Shown: piece after piece, positions 1 through 12,325 of the stretch
Position numbering within the stretch: position 1 is the stretch's first letter
Layout: each line of letters begins with the position of its first letter
Origin: Litoditis marina
Taxonomy: Eukaryota > Nematoda > Chromadorea > Rhabditida > Rhabditidae
Assembly (NCBI GenBank): GCA_964036275.1
Contig: OZ038435.1
Location: 14,485,634-14,549,633 of the forward strand
DNA: 64,000 bases
Direction of reading: 5' to 3'
The notes under the pieces: model-generated
Told to the model about the DNA's origin: nothing
Databases searched by the model: none
The model's input: only the letters and a program-made list of their open reading frames with translations
Position numbers and translations under genes: made by a program

Positions 1-3000
1 TGGATTCTGCCTAGCGAGAATGGGAAAGTATGAGAAGGCTCGGTATGTTTATGCCACCAAGTTTCGTTGCAACTTGTTGCGCAGTAAGTAATCGAATAGT
101 AGTGAAGAAGTATTTTTGTTTTGAATCTATTTTTTGACACTTACAAAGTTTTGTAGTTTCGTTCCCACCAGCAAGTTGTGACTATTATCTATTACACAAA
201 AGGGAACCTGTTTTACGATGTAAATACTTTCAAATTACGTATTTTTAAATTCGCGAATTGGCGAAAATGTGTCCCGATCGTTTCAGAGAAAACTGATCAA
301 AAGTGAGACAGAGATTGGGTAGAAAGTAGGTCAGTTAACTTCAGTTTCATTGTAAACTCCATTGTGTGTTCTGTCAGAATAGCGTTCGAGCGAGCCCTGG
401 AGATCCAGCCAAACAACGTCGCGGCCCTCTCCGCCCTCGCAATTATGGACGGCAATGAACAGACGGCTGACTCGCTACAGGTACGGTTACCTATATGGTT
501 ACCGGTCTATTCACCAGCATGGTTACCGGTACATATACTGGTTATAGGTGCATTTACTTTCTTTACTGGGATAGCTACTGTTACTGGCTTACACAGCAGA
601 AAATCGTCAAGAAGTTGGTCTTTTTCGCTTAGGACACTTACATTCAATACACCATCAGATCATTTCTTCTGGATTGTTCAGCTGTTGATTCGGGGTACTT
701 TACCTTATTTAGTGATTTTTCGCCTTCTCGGCGGGGAGGTCGCACTCGGCACATATTGTTTTCATCTTTCGTTTATCATGTCTATCAACTATCATGTCTC
801 ATGCTACGCTCACAGGCTGCCATCCAACGGCTGGGCCTCGCCTATAAGTTGGAGTCGGAGAATCCGGTCGTGCTCATTCATCTGGCAAATCATTTCTTCT
901 ACAGAAGGGTATGTGAATATAGGTTGTTTATCTAGTGTTCATTTGTACTATTTGTAGTTTGCATAGTACTTTTGTAGCCGTTAGCCGTATACAGATGCCG
1001 ATGTTGACAAAGTGTAGGGAATGAGACCGAAAGTGTGTTCCCGTTGTCAAGTTGCTTCAACCAACGCTAAAAAGTGTATAAATGTGTACTGAGTTTCCGT
1101 CGGTAAAAGATCTGATTTTCGGCCGCAAATTAGTTTTCGATAGGCTGTATGGAAATTAATGTCATGAAATGGGTACAATTGAATGAAGGCTTACTGTATT
1201 CACTTTAGAACGTTCTAAAGTTCTGTTTGTTGATGTTCTCATTTGTGTTGAGGACCTGAGTCGAGTGGAGCAACTGGCCTGGCATGCGATGGGAATCGCG
1301 GAGAGTGATCAAATCAAGGCGGAGGCCTGTTTCCAACTGGCCAGGTGTTTCCACTACAAACAGGACTACGACAGGGCCTTCAAGGTTGGTTGGTAGTGTG
1401 ATGTTGTTGCACGAGAACTGTCTAAAGGGAGAGCTCATTCGTTGAGCATGAGCTCCTACGTCGTCTGAGCATACCCTAAATGCTCAGCGTTTTGAGAAAC
1501 CCCCCCCCCCCCCCTGTTTTTGGTCCGAAGATTTGGGCGAACCCCCCCCCCCCTCAAAAATTGTCTGATTTAGCGATTTTCTAAATTAAGGGCAAAACCC
1601 CCTTATAATGGTTATAATGGCTGAGGGGGAGGGCAAAACCCCCCTGTTTGAAAAAGTCACAACTCTGAGGCATTTAGGGTATGGGTCTGAGTAAAAGACC
1701 TTTGCGTGGTGAGTGGATATCTCAGTCGATCACTGTTTCGCAAGATAATCTTATGTCGATATTTTACGCATGTCTACACAATTAGAATATGAACCAAATA
1801 GAATTAATTTTTATATCACAACATTGTTAACTGTAATGTTCGAGTAGTGTTTGCTGTTTTTTCGAACTATGTTCCATTATTGATTGTTTTGTTTGTAATT
1901 CATTGGTGGTTGGTTCCAGTACTACTACCAAGCAACGACGCTCAACCATGCCTCATTCATTCTGCCATATTTTGGACTCGGTCAACTTCACATTCAGAGA
2001 GGAGAACACAGTCAGGTTAGCTGCGTGTGAAGGAGTTCGGCTGGGAACGGGGAAGGGTCATAGGTGGGATAGTGTCGGTTTTAGGCTTTGAACAGTTAAA
2101 CATCCCCTCCACTGAGTAAGCGAAAAGTTATGGGTCCCCCCCTAGGTCATTACCCTACCAACCCAGAGTTATTGATTAAGTTATGGACACCCCTAGCTCA
2201 GTTGAAGAAAGGATACCTCGGTCAAATACCCGGGGTATCGCACCTATGGGAAGGGTTGGATAGTGGCTATCAATGTTTGTAATGGTAGCAAGATTTGTTA
2301 TATTATTAGTTTCGGTTGATGGAACCCGTATCCCTTTATCATCGAAAGTAGGCATTGAAAAACAGAAGCCCGTTTGGTTGGGTTTTCTGGCCAAGTGCTC
2401 AATTCACTACAATATGCATGTGATTTGCTTGTTAACCTAAATAATTTTCTATTATGATACTCATTGTGTTTGTAGGCGATCACGGCTTTCGAGACCATTC
2501 TCAAGGTGCATCCAAACAATGCGGAGACGTTGAAGATTGTCGGATCTCTCTACGCTCATTCGGAGGGGGACAAGGAAAAGGCGGTTGGTCAATATTGATT
2601 TTATGGTTAAAACGAGTTCCTTTCTAAAGGTTAAGGCAAAAATCCTTGAGAGCATTATTCTTTCTCGAAACGAGGTGAGTATAAGGAATTGAATGAGAGG
2701 ACGCGTGATTTCCTGCTCGGGTGACTAATTTTTACTATATTCAAAAAAGTATAGCCATTTTCTTCAATTTATTCGAGTATTCGGACAACTTGTATGGGGT
2801 ATGGTTGTTGGTTTCAGGAATATCGTCAGAAAGCGAAGGACGCCTTCACGAAGCTGCTCACCCTCCTTCCCGATGACATTGAAGTTCTCATTGATTTGGC
2901 ACAACTGCTAGAGGCCTCCGATCCAACGGTCAGTGCAGTTGGTTATAAGTAGCGTTTGATTCTTGTTAGGTTGTTTTCCGAGATCAAAATCAAGTAGCAA

Positions 3001-6000
3001 CGTGTTGGTCTCGTTGATAATGTAATGCAGAAAATGGAAATAATAAGAAAGAATGCTCTAAATTAGAACTTACATTCAAAGTAGTGTCTGAAAGCTGAAA
3101 GAAGAAGAGTGCGTGATACTTTTAGCGAGAACCAACGTTCAATTGATGTGAGTATCGATAGAAATCTAGAAACGAACATATCAGATATTATAAAACCTTA
3201 TACACTAAACTTATAACCATAATCGTGTATTGCAGAAGTCGCTGGCCCACTACGAGCGTGCGTGCGAGTTGCTGCGCGACCGCGAGAGCATAGAACCGCC
3301 GGCCGAGATGCTGAACAACATGGGCTCGTTGCACATGTTCCTCGGCAACTACGACAAGGCCAAGGAGTGCTATGAGGAGGCCGACGCCAAGTTACAGGTA
3401 CCTTTCACCGGCATTACTCTTTTCGGAAGATGTGATAACACGTGTGACGTTTAACTGTTGCTATTGGTACCTCACTTCTACTAGAAAAGAAGGAAAGGTC
3501 TTGCTAAACTTTTGTCACCTGAAAGCGTCTATCGGGATCAAACTACAACGAATATTTGATCGTTATTTGTTATTTGTTTACTTGTTTGTGTTGATGACGT
3601 CATTTGTTTACCGCTCTCTGTTGACAGGAGGACGTGGACTCTGGTTCGGTGGACGGGGCGGCGTTGACGGTGACGATCCGCTACAACCTGGCCAGATGCA
3701 TGGAGCATCTGTGTCTGTTCGACGACGCCTCCAAGATGTATCAGCTGATTCTCAGGAAGAAGGAGAACTACGTTGACTGTCAGTTTGTATTCGTTTTTGG
3801 CCGTCACTGGGTATAGCCGCGAAAACGCCGAAAATGGGGATTTATCATCGGATTTTAGCATTATTTGATGGTTTTTCATGCGAGAGGATGAATTTAAGGG
3901 TTTTTAGGTCTAAAAGTCTGTTGATTGAATGATGTGAAATTTATCTGTTATGATAGGTTGCTTGATAGTTTATCAGTTTAACTTCATTTAAAGGATCGAC
4001 TCAACTAGGTGTTCTATCTTGTCATCTTCAACCGGGTCTCATATTTCCAGGTATGATTCGCCTAGGATGTATGGCTCGCGATCGCGGACAGATCTATGAC
4101 GCCTCTGTATGGTGCGTTCACTCAAATTCTATACTTTTGCCTGCCATTTCTCTCTCCTGAACTTGTTTTTGACATTATTCATAGTTCAACAATGTGTTTT
4201 TTGATGAGATAAATTTAGATTATTTTGAGTTTGATCGTGGGGCCATTTTGTGCAGTTTTAACGGGCTGTTGCCAGTTGTGACGAGTTTGTAATAGAACTG
4301 GGTCAGTCTTTATTTTCTCTATTCGCAGGTTCAAGGAAGCGATGTCAGTGGATCAATTGCATGCCGATGCCTGGACTTTGATCGGAAATCTTCATATGGC
4401 TAAACATGAGTCAGTTATCCCTCTCGGATCAAAAGCTATTAGTCGGCTAGACATTCTTTATGTCAACACATGGGTGCACATAGTTGTTTTGCACCATTCT
4501 TACGGAAAGTAAATTTTTGCTGAAATAAATACGGTTAATTTCTGAGGAGGGGTTGGGCTAGTTATAATTACTGTCCAAAACTCTAGCAGGGCATTTGAGG
4601 ACAGTTTTCTTGTTGCTCTCTAGGAAAGACTCAAATTTCAAAAAGTCCAAATCATTTGCCCAAATCTTCGGACCAAATACAGGGAGGGTTTTTCTCAAAA
4701 CGCTGAGCATTTAGGGAAGTGATCGAATTGGAATTCCAGATGGGGACCAGCTCAGAAGAAGTTCGAGCATATTCTGAAGATGAACGAGCAGAAGCCGGAC
4801 CCCTATTCCCTCATCGCCCTCGGAAATATCTGGTTGGAATCGCTGTTCAACTCGCTGAGGGACAGGAAGAATGTAGGTCGTAGTTAGGTTTGACTGGATT
4901 CTTAAAATAAACAGGCTAGTCAAGCCATTGTTCAACACCTACGCTGAACTGTACCACAATTGCTCCACATAAAAAAGCTCGCGAAATGGCGGGATAAATA
5001 CGAAACAAACTGGTATGAAGCTTTGCGAGGTCACTTCTTTAAATAACAGAAAAATAACGGCACTTTCACAATTGTTCAAATGGCCAGATCTTATGGGTGT
5101 GTGTGGAGAAAGCTAGTTTCACCGCATTGGATGTTTCGGTATCTCGTCATAGTATCTGCCAGCTGTCACTAACCATGTGCGGTATCTCGTCATAGTATCT
5201 GCCAGCTGTCACTAACCATGTGCGGTATCTCGTCATAGTATCTGTCAGCTGTCACTAACCATGTGCGGTATCTCGTCATAGTATCTGCCAGCTGTCACTA
5301 ACCATGTGCGGTATCTCGTCATAGTATCTGCCAGCTGTCACTAACCATGTGCCTTGTACAGGATCCGAAGTTCGTGGAGCGAGCTCTGCAGATGTTCACG
5401 CGAGCCATCAAACTTCAGCCGAAGAACATGTGGGCCGCCAACGGAATCGGTACGTTTTGTTCGGTCGTAAGGGTAGTTTTCTACGCAATCCACCAGTAAA
5501 CAATTGTAAAACGTGTGTATACTCAGAACACTGCCGGATGTGTTTTTCTCCCCTTTTTTTGCAAGATTCTATCTTTTTTGAATAGTGGGAGCTTCTACAC
5601 TCGAAAGCCCAAATGGTTATGTTTTGGGGATTTAAATTTCAACTTTCAACAAACAAGGAAATGGAGTTTGTCATGCTATTAAATACTGTAATTGGTCAGT
5701 CCGCCAAGAAATTGTTTCGTACGTTCAGTACAAGTCTATAGACCACTTCATATTTCATATTTGTGTTCACTTACATTGAGGTTGCAGGATGCGTTCTCGC
5801 CCACAAGAAGCTGTGGTTGGAAGCAAGAGACGTATTCACACAGGTGAGTTAGATCTCACAATGGGTTCTCAGTCTTTGTTTTTTCGATGAATAAAGACAA
5901 CTTACAGAGTTCTGCCATGTTAATTTCTGTTCTTCCCGGTATGATTGTACTCTTTTTTTCTATAATATCGCGTGTGCGAATATTGATGTTTCAACTTGTA

Positions 6001-9000
6001 AAAAACTCGTTAAAAGGCATCTGTTTTTGAAAGAAAAACCTTTCTCTTTCTGACTATTTTCAATTTGGCTATATTGCCAAATCGTTGTGACTGTTAGAAG
6101 ACAACCGCTGTATTGATTTTAGGTTCGCGAGGCGACGGCCGACTTCTTCGACGTGTGGATCAACATCGCCCACGTGTACATGGAGACGCGGCAGTACGTA
6201 CCGGCCATTCAGATGTACGTTCTCGCCTTTTCTCTCAATAAGTACTATCTCTGGTGTAAACATACTCCCGCAAAGTTGTCCGCGTAGTCAAAATATATCG
6301 AAAAACGGACTACTTTTCGCCGAAAACGAGAAAATTCCCTCATTTTTGATACAAAAGCATTCATTTTTACATGTTTCAACCTGAAAACGGACTACTTTTT
6401 GTCAAATAGTCAGACCTTACTGGTGTATGGGTGTAAATAGGAGTCGCGTTCTCAAAAGCAATCATATACGGTGCTGCTCTATTACGCTGTGTTTACAGTT
6501 TGATCCCGTTGATTTTTGTAAAAAAAAGTGAGGGTCAACCATGATTTTTTTCATCCTTTATCAGCGGATTTCATGGTTGGCTCGCTTAAGAGACCTCATT
6601 TAGATACTTTTGGGCATTTACTCTTATGCTGCTCCAGATGATTTCATCTATCAGTGTAAGAGACCGGTAAGAGGGGTTTTCGAGAAGGAGAAAGGATTAA
6701 TACTAGAAATGTGAAAAAAATGAATACCGTTGAGCTGACATTATGACACTGAACGCAAAGCTTTGTACCTTCTAATGTTGTCTTAAAGTGGTAATACATG
6801 ATTTAAAAATAGCGTATGTACTACTGTTTAGGTACTCGAATGCGATGAAGAAGTTCCAACGGGACAACGACCCCGCGATGCAGATGTATCTGGCGAGAGC
6901 CTTCTATCGGGCGAAGAAACTCACCGAGAGCAGACAGGCCATTGAAAAGGTTGGTAGTTGTAGAATAGCCCCCCCCCTCCTTATATGGATATGCATACTT
7001 CAGTGAAGTACGAATAGCCAGAATAATTCGAAAAATGGATTACTTTTATACTGTGAAAATCAGCTGATTCCCGATGAAAATGTTTTGTGTTGGACGTTTT
7101 TGAATCGTAAAAGGGGTTACTTTCTAAAAACTAGTCGCACCTTACTGTAGTTTGCCTATATGTGTTTTCATACGTCAGTAAAATTGTGCAAATAGCCCCC
7201 CCCCCCCCCCCCCCCCGTGCACAGTCATGTTTATGTTTTCAGGCAGTGAACGAGGCTCCAGACAATCTCCTGTACAAATTCAACCATGCTTTTATTCTGA
7301 AAAAGATTGCGAAGGCTGCTTTGGAAGACCAAAAGGCGACCACGAAAATGGTCAATGGAGCCATGGATGATTTAAGGACGGCCGATAGGTTGGTCATTAT
7401 ACTGTCATTCTTTTCTTAGGTCATACTACGAACTAAACGTACATAGTCGAGTGCAAACTGTAGAAAGTTATCTTAACGACTAGGGTATGGTAAGCCTGTA
7501 ATTTTGCCCATGATCAACCCAGCAGGCGATTTATCTGGTTATGTATACTCTTTCTTCCTTATTTCTTTCTTTTCGTGAACGGTAGGTCAAACTACAAACT
7601 ACATTAAATTATAAGAAAAACTAGGAAGTTTAAATTATTATACAAAACCACGTTGCTCATAGTTTCTCTATCGACGCTTTCTTTGTTTGCAGGATCCTGT
7701 CCTTCATCTCGACCAACCAGGATGACACCCTCGGGGGAGTGCGACTCGTCTCTCGCACCATGGCCGGGGAGGAGGCCCGCGAGTGTCGCGATCTCCTTCA
7801 ACAGGCGCAGACCTATCTGTCACGGGCCAAGAAGCAGGACGAGGAAGAGGATAGGCTGAGGGCCAAGCAGGAGGAGGTGCCGTGTAGTTTGATCTATATT
7901 TCACGATTTCGACCGAAAAGAAACGGGGAGATCAAACTATAAACATAGTGGAATAAGTTGGGGGCGAAGCAAGAGGAGCATACCCTAAATGCTCAGCGTT
8001 TTAAGAAACCCCCCCCCCTGGTTTTGGTCCGAAGATTTGGGCAAAACCCCCCTCAAAAATTGTCTGATTTAGCGATTTTCTAAATTAAGGGCAAAACCCC
8101 CTTATAATGGCTGAGGGGGAGGGCAAAACCCCCCGTGTTTGAAAAAGTCACAACTCTGAGGCATTTAGGGTATGAAGAGAAGGTAGGGGTATCAGAGCTG
8201 AGATGTGGTTTGTAGTTTGATCACGATATATTGTACGATTTAGACCGAAAAAAAACGGGATCACACTACAAACATAGTGAGGGAAAGCAAGTGATAGGCA
8301 GGAAGAGATATCGTGGTTTTGAGGAAGATGCCGCCGGCTCCTCTACCCTGGTTGAGCCTAGGCCGGCGGTAGGTAATAGAGATGCTTGAATAATGAATGG
8401 GATACTGTCATAAGCTAAAATCGATTTTTTTCGTTCAGTGTTGACCTTTGTGCTTGCAGGAGCGACAGGCGTTGCTGGCCCGTCTGGAGCAGGAGAATCA
8501 GCAGAAGGAGGACGAGAGGCGAAGGAAGGAGGAGGAGCAGCGGAACCTGCGCCACACCTACGTCGAGATGACCAAGGACATACTCAGGATACCAGAGGTG
8601 GCTCCATTCTCAGACATTATTCCCTAATTGTTGCCTGAGTACGTATGCTAGAAGATCCCGACAACTTCATCCCATCCTGTATCTCCTCAAACATACGCTA
8701 TTTCTCTGCTCTCACATCCCACCGGGATGAATAAGACAAGAAATAGTGAGGCAGGGCAAGAGACGCAGGATAGGATGAAGGTGCCGGGATCTTCCAGCAT
8801 ACGGACTCAGATTGTCATGATTAGCCTTCAAAAGCGCGCATAAGGTTAAAAGACGGGTTTTTCTCGGGAAAATTGAGTTACAAATGGGTGCAAACTGCAA
8901 CCTATGTGGAACGAAACAATGCACTCATGTTTGCCTGCTTTCTTTTCTCCAGAGTGATTCGTGGCTCATACACATTCATTCTCTTCATGTATCAATCAAT

Positions 9001-11295
9001 AGTGCTCTGTGAAAAATTAAAGAAATCTTTTTCACAGACCACTTTCTAACTATACTATTTAGAAAGTGAAAAAAAACTACCGTTCAAATACATATAACTC
9101 TATATTATTTTCGTTGTATGTCAATATCTTTCCACTTTCAGTTGGTGGAGGAGAAGAAATCGCGTGGCGGTGGCGGCCGAAAGAAGAAGGGCGGTGCCGA
9201 GGGCGGAGAGGAGTTCGTCAACGACAGCTCGGACATGGGAGACTGGAGGGGCGAGAATGGAGAGGAAGGGGGCGGAGAGAGGCGGAAGAAGGATGTGGGT
9301 TGTGTTTGTATTTTGGATAGGGAGAACATTTCTGATAATTCCTGATAGCAAATTTGGTCTGTTTTTATGCAAAACTATGAAATTGGAGGTAGTCAAGTTA
9401 TTTAACTTCCTCTCTGCGAAATCTGCGCGAATCGGGTTTTCTATGATGTGTTGTATTCAGAAGGCCTCCAAAAAGGCATCCCGTAAGCGTCGTGAGAAGG
9501 AGGCCGGCGGTGGTAGTGGCTCCGACGACGAAGAGCGACGAAAGGACAAGAAGAAACGGAAGGCCGAGGCGGCGGCTGCCAGGAAGGCGGAGCAGAAGCT
9601 GTCAGCTAAACAGAGCTCCAAGAGTAAGTTTATTGACTGCGTTTGTGATATTGGACAATGTTCGAGCTATTTGGCTGTCGTGAGATTTTGCATCTAATGC
9701 TGGTAAAAGTCAAACATAGCCCAACAGTACGTTTTTCATTAGTACTAATGATTCATTCGAGCTCGGATGAATACACATTTTCAACTCTCAAGTGCTCAAG
9801 TGCTAACGTGCACATGAGAAAGTATCGGGTAGCTCTGGTTAATGTGTCTTGTTTTCAGTCAAGAGTCGTGCGTTCCTCTCATCGGACGAGGATTCCTCGG
9901 ATGGGGGCGGGGCCAAGAGGGCGGAGCCGATGGATGTGGGCGGAGACTCGCCGCCGGCACCCCGCATCAGCAGCAGCGAGAGTGAGGACAGCGAACCGAA
10001 GCCCAGAAAGAAGAAGGTTGGTAGTAGATTACGGGGGTTCAGGCCACATTCTCACTTTTCACGTAGAATCTTAATTCGAGAACAGTGCGTTGACGTTAAC
10101 CGCAAATATCATACTCTAAGAAACTGGGCTCAATAGCCAGAAATTTCAATGATCGGGCTCGCGAAAGCACTTTTGATAGTGGGGAAAGGAAATGAGAGGT
10201 ATTCTATTTGAGAAGCTGGTTCTTTTCTGGTGAGTCAGCTTTTAGTGTGTATGGGAAGGTAGAATAATGGATGTTTCACTAGTTTTTGATAGTTTATATT
10301 GCGTTGGTCGTCTGCTAGGTCTAAACATGGATTCATTTCAGCCAGTTATTGATTCGGAGAACTCGGACTCTGATCGAGGAGCTGGCAGTGACAGGTTGGT
10401 GCGAAAGAGATGGTTGCCGTTGGCATACGTAAAATACCTTCACATCAGATCGAAAAAAGTCAGCATGAGTATCCCCAAAAATTGAGCATATTTTATTGAA
10501 AAACACGAAATTTTTGTTAAATTTCACCGGGAATCTGTAAGATTACGCCAAAAAGTGAGCATGCCCCGGTCAGAATCGGGCAAAAGGGAGCATCTGTAAA
10601 CATCAAAATATGGAGGTATTTTACGTACGGCCGTTGGCGGAGGTCAGAAAACTGAATCAGTTCCTCGTTATACCATGTTTCAGAAGTTTGTTCTAGAGGT
10701 TATAACCTTATGTCCCAGTCTTATCAAAAACGTGTAGTGGTAACGCGTCTACTTGTTGTATAGTGAGAGTTGGAAATTGTTGCTGAGATTTAAGATCTTG
10801 GACGTCCGGGAATACTGTGAACAAATTTTCCGATATTTTTATGGAAAACTACTGTTGGAGTCATACCCTAGTAAGGTCCGACTAAGCGACAATACGTTAT
10901 CCATATTTAGATGTAAACACGTGGAAATTTAGGTTTTTTCCTCGAAAGTAGACCGATTTTCATCTTTCCGGCTAAAAAGTAGTCTGTTTTTCGAACTTTT
11001 CTGACTAATCATACAACCTTGCTGGTGTATGGTTGGAGTTCCCGTGGACATGGAATAACACTATATGTGTCCGATTAAATTTTGTTCTGAAACGGAACAA
11101 GAATGGTACAAACTGTTCAAAAAATTTAATGGTCAGGTCTTAGATGATCATTTATGTCCTATATTCTGTACCGTCTTCTGTTCCAGTGACGTTGGCGGTG
11201 GCGCCGTTCGTTCGGACAGTTCTGGCGGCAGCGAGCCGGCAACTTCGCCCACCAAGAAGACGCGCGCCCTGGTGGACAGCGACGACAGCGACTAG
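1..11295 (+). CDS. ctr-9: CTR9, PAF1 complex TPR subunit (5' partial)
   Basis: Scaffold subunit of the nuclear PAF1 elongation complex, which couples RNA polymerase II to histone modification. Exons: <1-42, 378-480, 816-908, 1253-1384, 1920-2015, 2476-2583, 2818-2928, 3236-3397, 3628-3778, 4051-4111, 4329-4409, 4740-4872, 5362-5449, 5788-5843, 6123-6214, 6832-6949, 7243-7388, 7693-7876, 8460-8597, 9142-9294, 9461-9623, 9859-10016, 10342-10394, 11187-11295. Phases join without a stop into about 909 residues; the human protein has 1173, so roughly the first 200 residues lie upstream of the window. Visible landmarks matching CTR9: [69 protein letters not shown] (all TPR region), then a Lys/Glu coiled coil, a Gly/Lys/Asp-Ser tail, and the family's terminal ALVDSDDSD. 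The acceptor of exon 4 is an unusual TTGAG. A 45-nt in-frame cassette (2630-2674) is possible. Confidence 0.96.
1470..1683. repeat. TIR element family A, copy 1 (CTR9 intron 4)
   Basis: Starts CATACCCTAAATGCTCAG and ends with the imperfect inverse CTGAGGCATTTAGGGTATG. The interior has poly-C runs and repeated GGGCAAAACCCCC segments. It is a short element without coding capacity, nearly identical to the copy at 7979-8174. Confidence 0.85.
2630..2674 (+). other. Possible in-frame cassette exon in CTR9
   Basis: This 45-nt segment lies between CTR9 exons 6 and 7. It is preceded by TTTCTAAAG and followed by GTGAGT, is open in the phase-0 frame, and would insert 15 residues ([15 protein letters not shown]). 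Homologous CTR9 proteins have no insertion here, so it could be intronic chance or an alternative exon. Confidence 0.25.
4650..4716. repeat. TIR element family A, fragment (CTR9 intron 11)
   Basis: Inverse-orientation fragment of family A. It contains the CCAAATCTTCGGACCAAA and AACGCTGAGCATTTAGGGA parts and ends about 24 nt before exon 12. Confidence 0.7.
5137..5351 (+). repeat. 43-bp minisatellite, five copies
   Basis: Five almost identical 43-bp units (one C/T change in the third) begin with CGGTATCTCGTCATAG and contain CTGTCACTAACCATGTG. The array ends 10 nt before CTR9 exon 13. Each unit contains CTAAC, a branch-point-like heptamer context. Confidence 0.97.
6261..6429. repeat. TIR element family B (CTR9 intron 15)
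   Basis: Bounded by CATACTCCCGCAAAGTTGTC and the inverse CTTACTGGTGTATG. The interior has paired ACGGACTACTTTT blocks shared with the copies at 10862, 12156 and 46296. Confidence 0.8.
6994..7153. repeat. Degenerate TIR element family B (CTR9 intron 16)
   Basis: Diverged copy recognisable by CATACTTCAGTGAAG, two GGATTACTTTT/GGGGTTACTTTC blocks and a terminal CACCTTACTGTAG. It is followed by a pure C tract at about 7196-7216. Confidence 0.5.
7883..7950. repeat. TIR element family C (CTR9 intron 18)
   Basis: A 68-bp foldback element: TGTAGTTTGATC, then GATCAAACTATAAACATAG, with a central GACCGAAAAGAAACGG. The same family recurs at 8211, 24182, 35125 and 63653. Confidence 0.7.
7979..8174. repeat. 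TIR element family A, copy 2 (CTR9 intron 18)
   Basis: Full-length family A copy, closely matching 1470-1683 over its whole length, with the same CATACCCTAAA/TTTAGGGTATG ends. Confidence 0.88.
8211..8279. repeat. TIR element family C (CTR9 intron 18)
   Basis: Second family C copy in the same intron: TGTAGTTTGATCACG ... GGGATCACACTACAAACATAG. Confidence 0.7.
8636..8809. repeat. Foldback element in CTR9 intron 19
   Basis: Inverted ends: TGAGTACGTATGCTAGAAGA on the left and its imperfect complement TCTTCCAGCATACGGACTCA on the right. Homology continues inward (CCCGACAACTTCATCC / GGATGAAGGTGCCGGG). No coding capacity. Confidence 0.75.
10426..10628. repeat. TIR element family F, copy 1 (CTR9 intron 23)
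   Basis: About 200 bp bounded by TACGTAAAATACC and GGTATTTTACGTA. The interior has several GTGAGCATGCCCCGGTC/AAAGTGAGCAT-like blocks. The second copy is at 61351-61550. Confidence 0.82.
10862..11031. repeat. TIR element family B (CTR9 intron 23)
   Basis: Starts CATACCCTAGTAAGGTCCGA and ends CAACCTTGCTGGTGTATG. Internal AGTAGACCGATTTTCATC and AGTAGTCTGTTTTTCG blocks are shared with other copies. Confidence 0.85.
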
Positions 11296-12155
11296 CCGAC
11301 TAGTTGAGGGAGATTAGAGGGTCGAGGGGGGAGGGGAGCACTACTGTAGCTATCTACTGTATTCACTGTTGCTGTAGCTATTCATAGCTTCCCACAGCTT
11401 CTGACTGTAAAGTGTATAAGTAGATTGAACTGAACTCAAATGGGTCTAGATGATATTTGGAGGGGGGGGGGGGGTTGTACTGTATGTTCTAGTGTATCCT
11501 ATATTGTACTTTATACTGTATTCCAGTGTAGACTGGTCAGTGGGTTGGATGACTACTTGAGTATCCGTTAGAGGAACGTACTGATTGTATGTTGAAAGCC
11601 ATCGCGAATTTGATCAAGTTTGATCTATAAAGTCCAGTAGTACTCCTCCCAGCCGAACTCATTTCCCATTCGGTTGAAGTTTTTTTTGGGAAACCTCCCC
11701 CAGTTTCCATGGGAATCTTTCTCTTCGACCCTCCTTTCTATGTGTATAATGGTATTTGTAGCATTCTGTTCTCGAATCGGCGGTTCAAGCCAGAATAACA
11801 TTCTGTACTTTGTAGTTTGATATTCAATCAGACTCTGGCTTGTAGCGTGGCCAAATCGAATATTCTTGACCGTTTTAGCTGATTCTTTTCTCCATCTCGA
11901 AGTTTACCTAAATTGTACTACTGTATTTATTTACATGTTGACGTGTTTTTTGTTGTTTATTTCGGTGCGCATTGTTGTTGTCAGTGGAATACAAGTTGTT
12001 TAGTCTTGGTTTTGTTTGGCTATACTCGAGCGAGTTCGCTATATACTTGTAACTGTTTACAGTTGGTGGTACGAGTCTCAGGAAACGATACAACTGTCTT
12101 TGCCAAAAAACCACCCTTCTTGAGTGTTTCTATGACTAGTAGTGAATGTGATAAC

Positions 12156-12325
12156 CATACGCCAGTAAGATCTGACTTGGCGACATAAAGTAGTCCGTTT
12201 TCAAGTGTGAACACGACAAAATTCAGGACTTTTCATCAAAAGTAGACCGATTTTCATCCTTTCGACTAAAAAATAGTCCGTTTTTCGAGGTTTTCTGACT
12301 ATTCGGACAACCTTGCTGGTGTATG
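12156..12325. repeat. TIR element family B (intergenic)
   Basis: CATACGCCAGTAAGATCTGA at the left and CAACCTTGCTGGTGTATG at the right. The AGTAGTCCGTTTTC and AGTAGACCGATTTTCATCC blocks inside match 10862-11031. Confidence 0.87.

Noticed and set aside
5137..5351. CRISPR-like array
   Set aside because: Contiguous 43-bp tandem units without unique spacers, in a eukaryotic intron.
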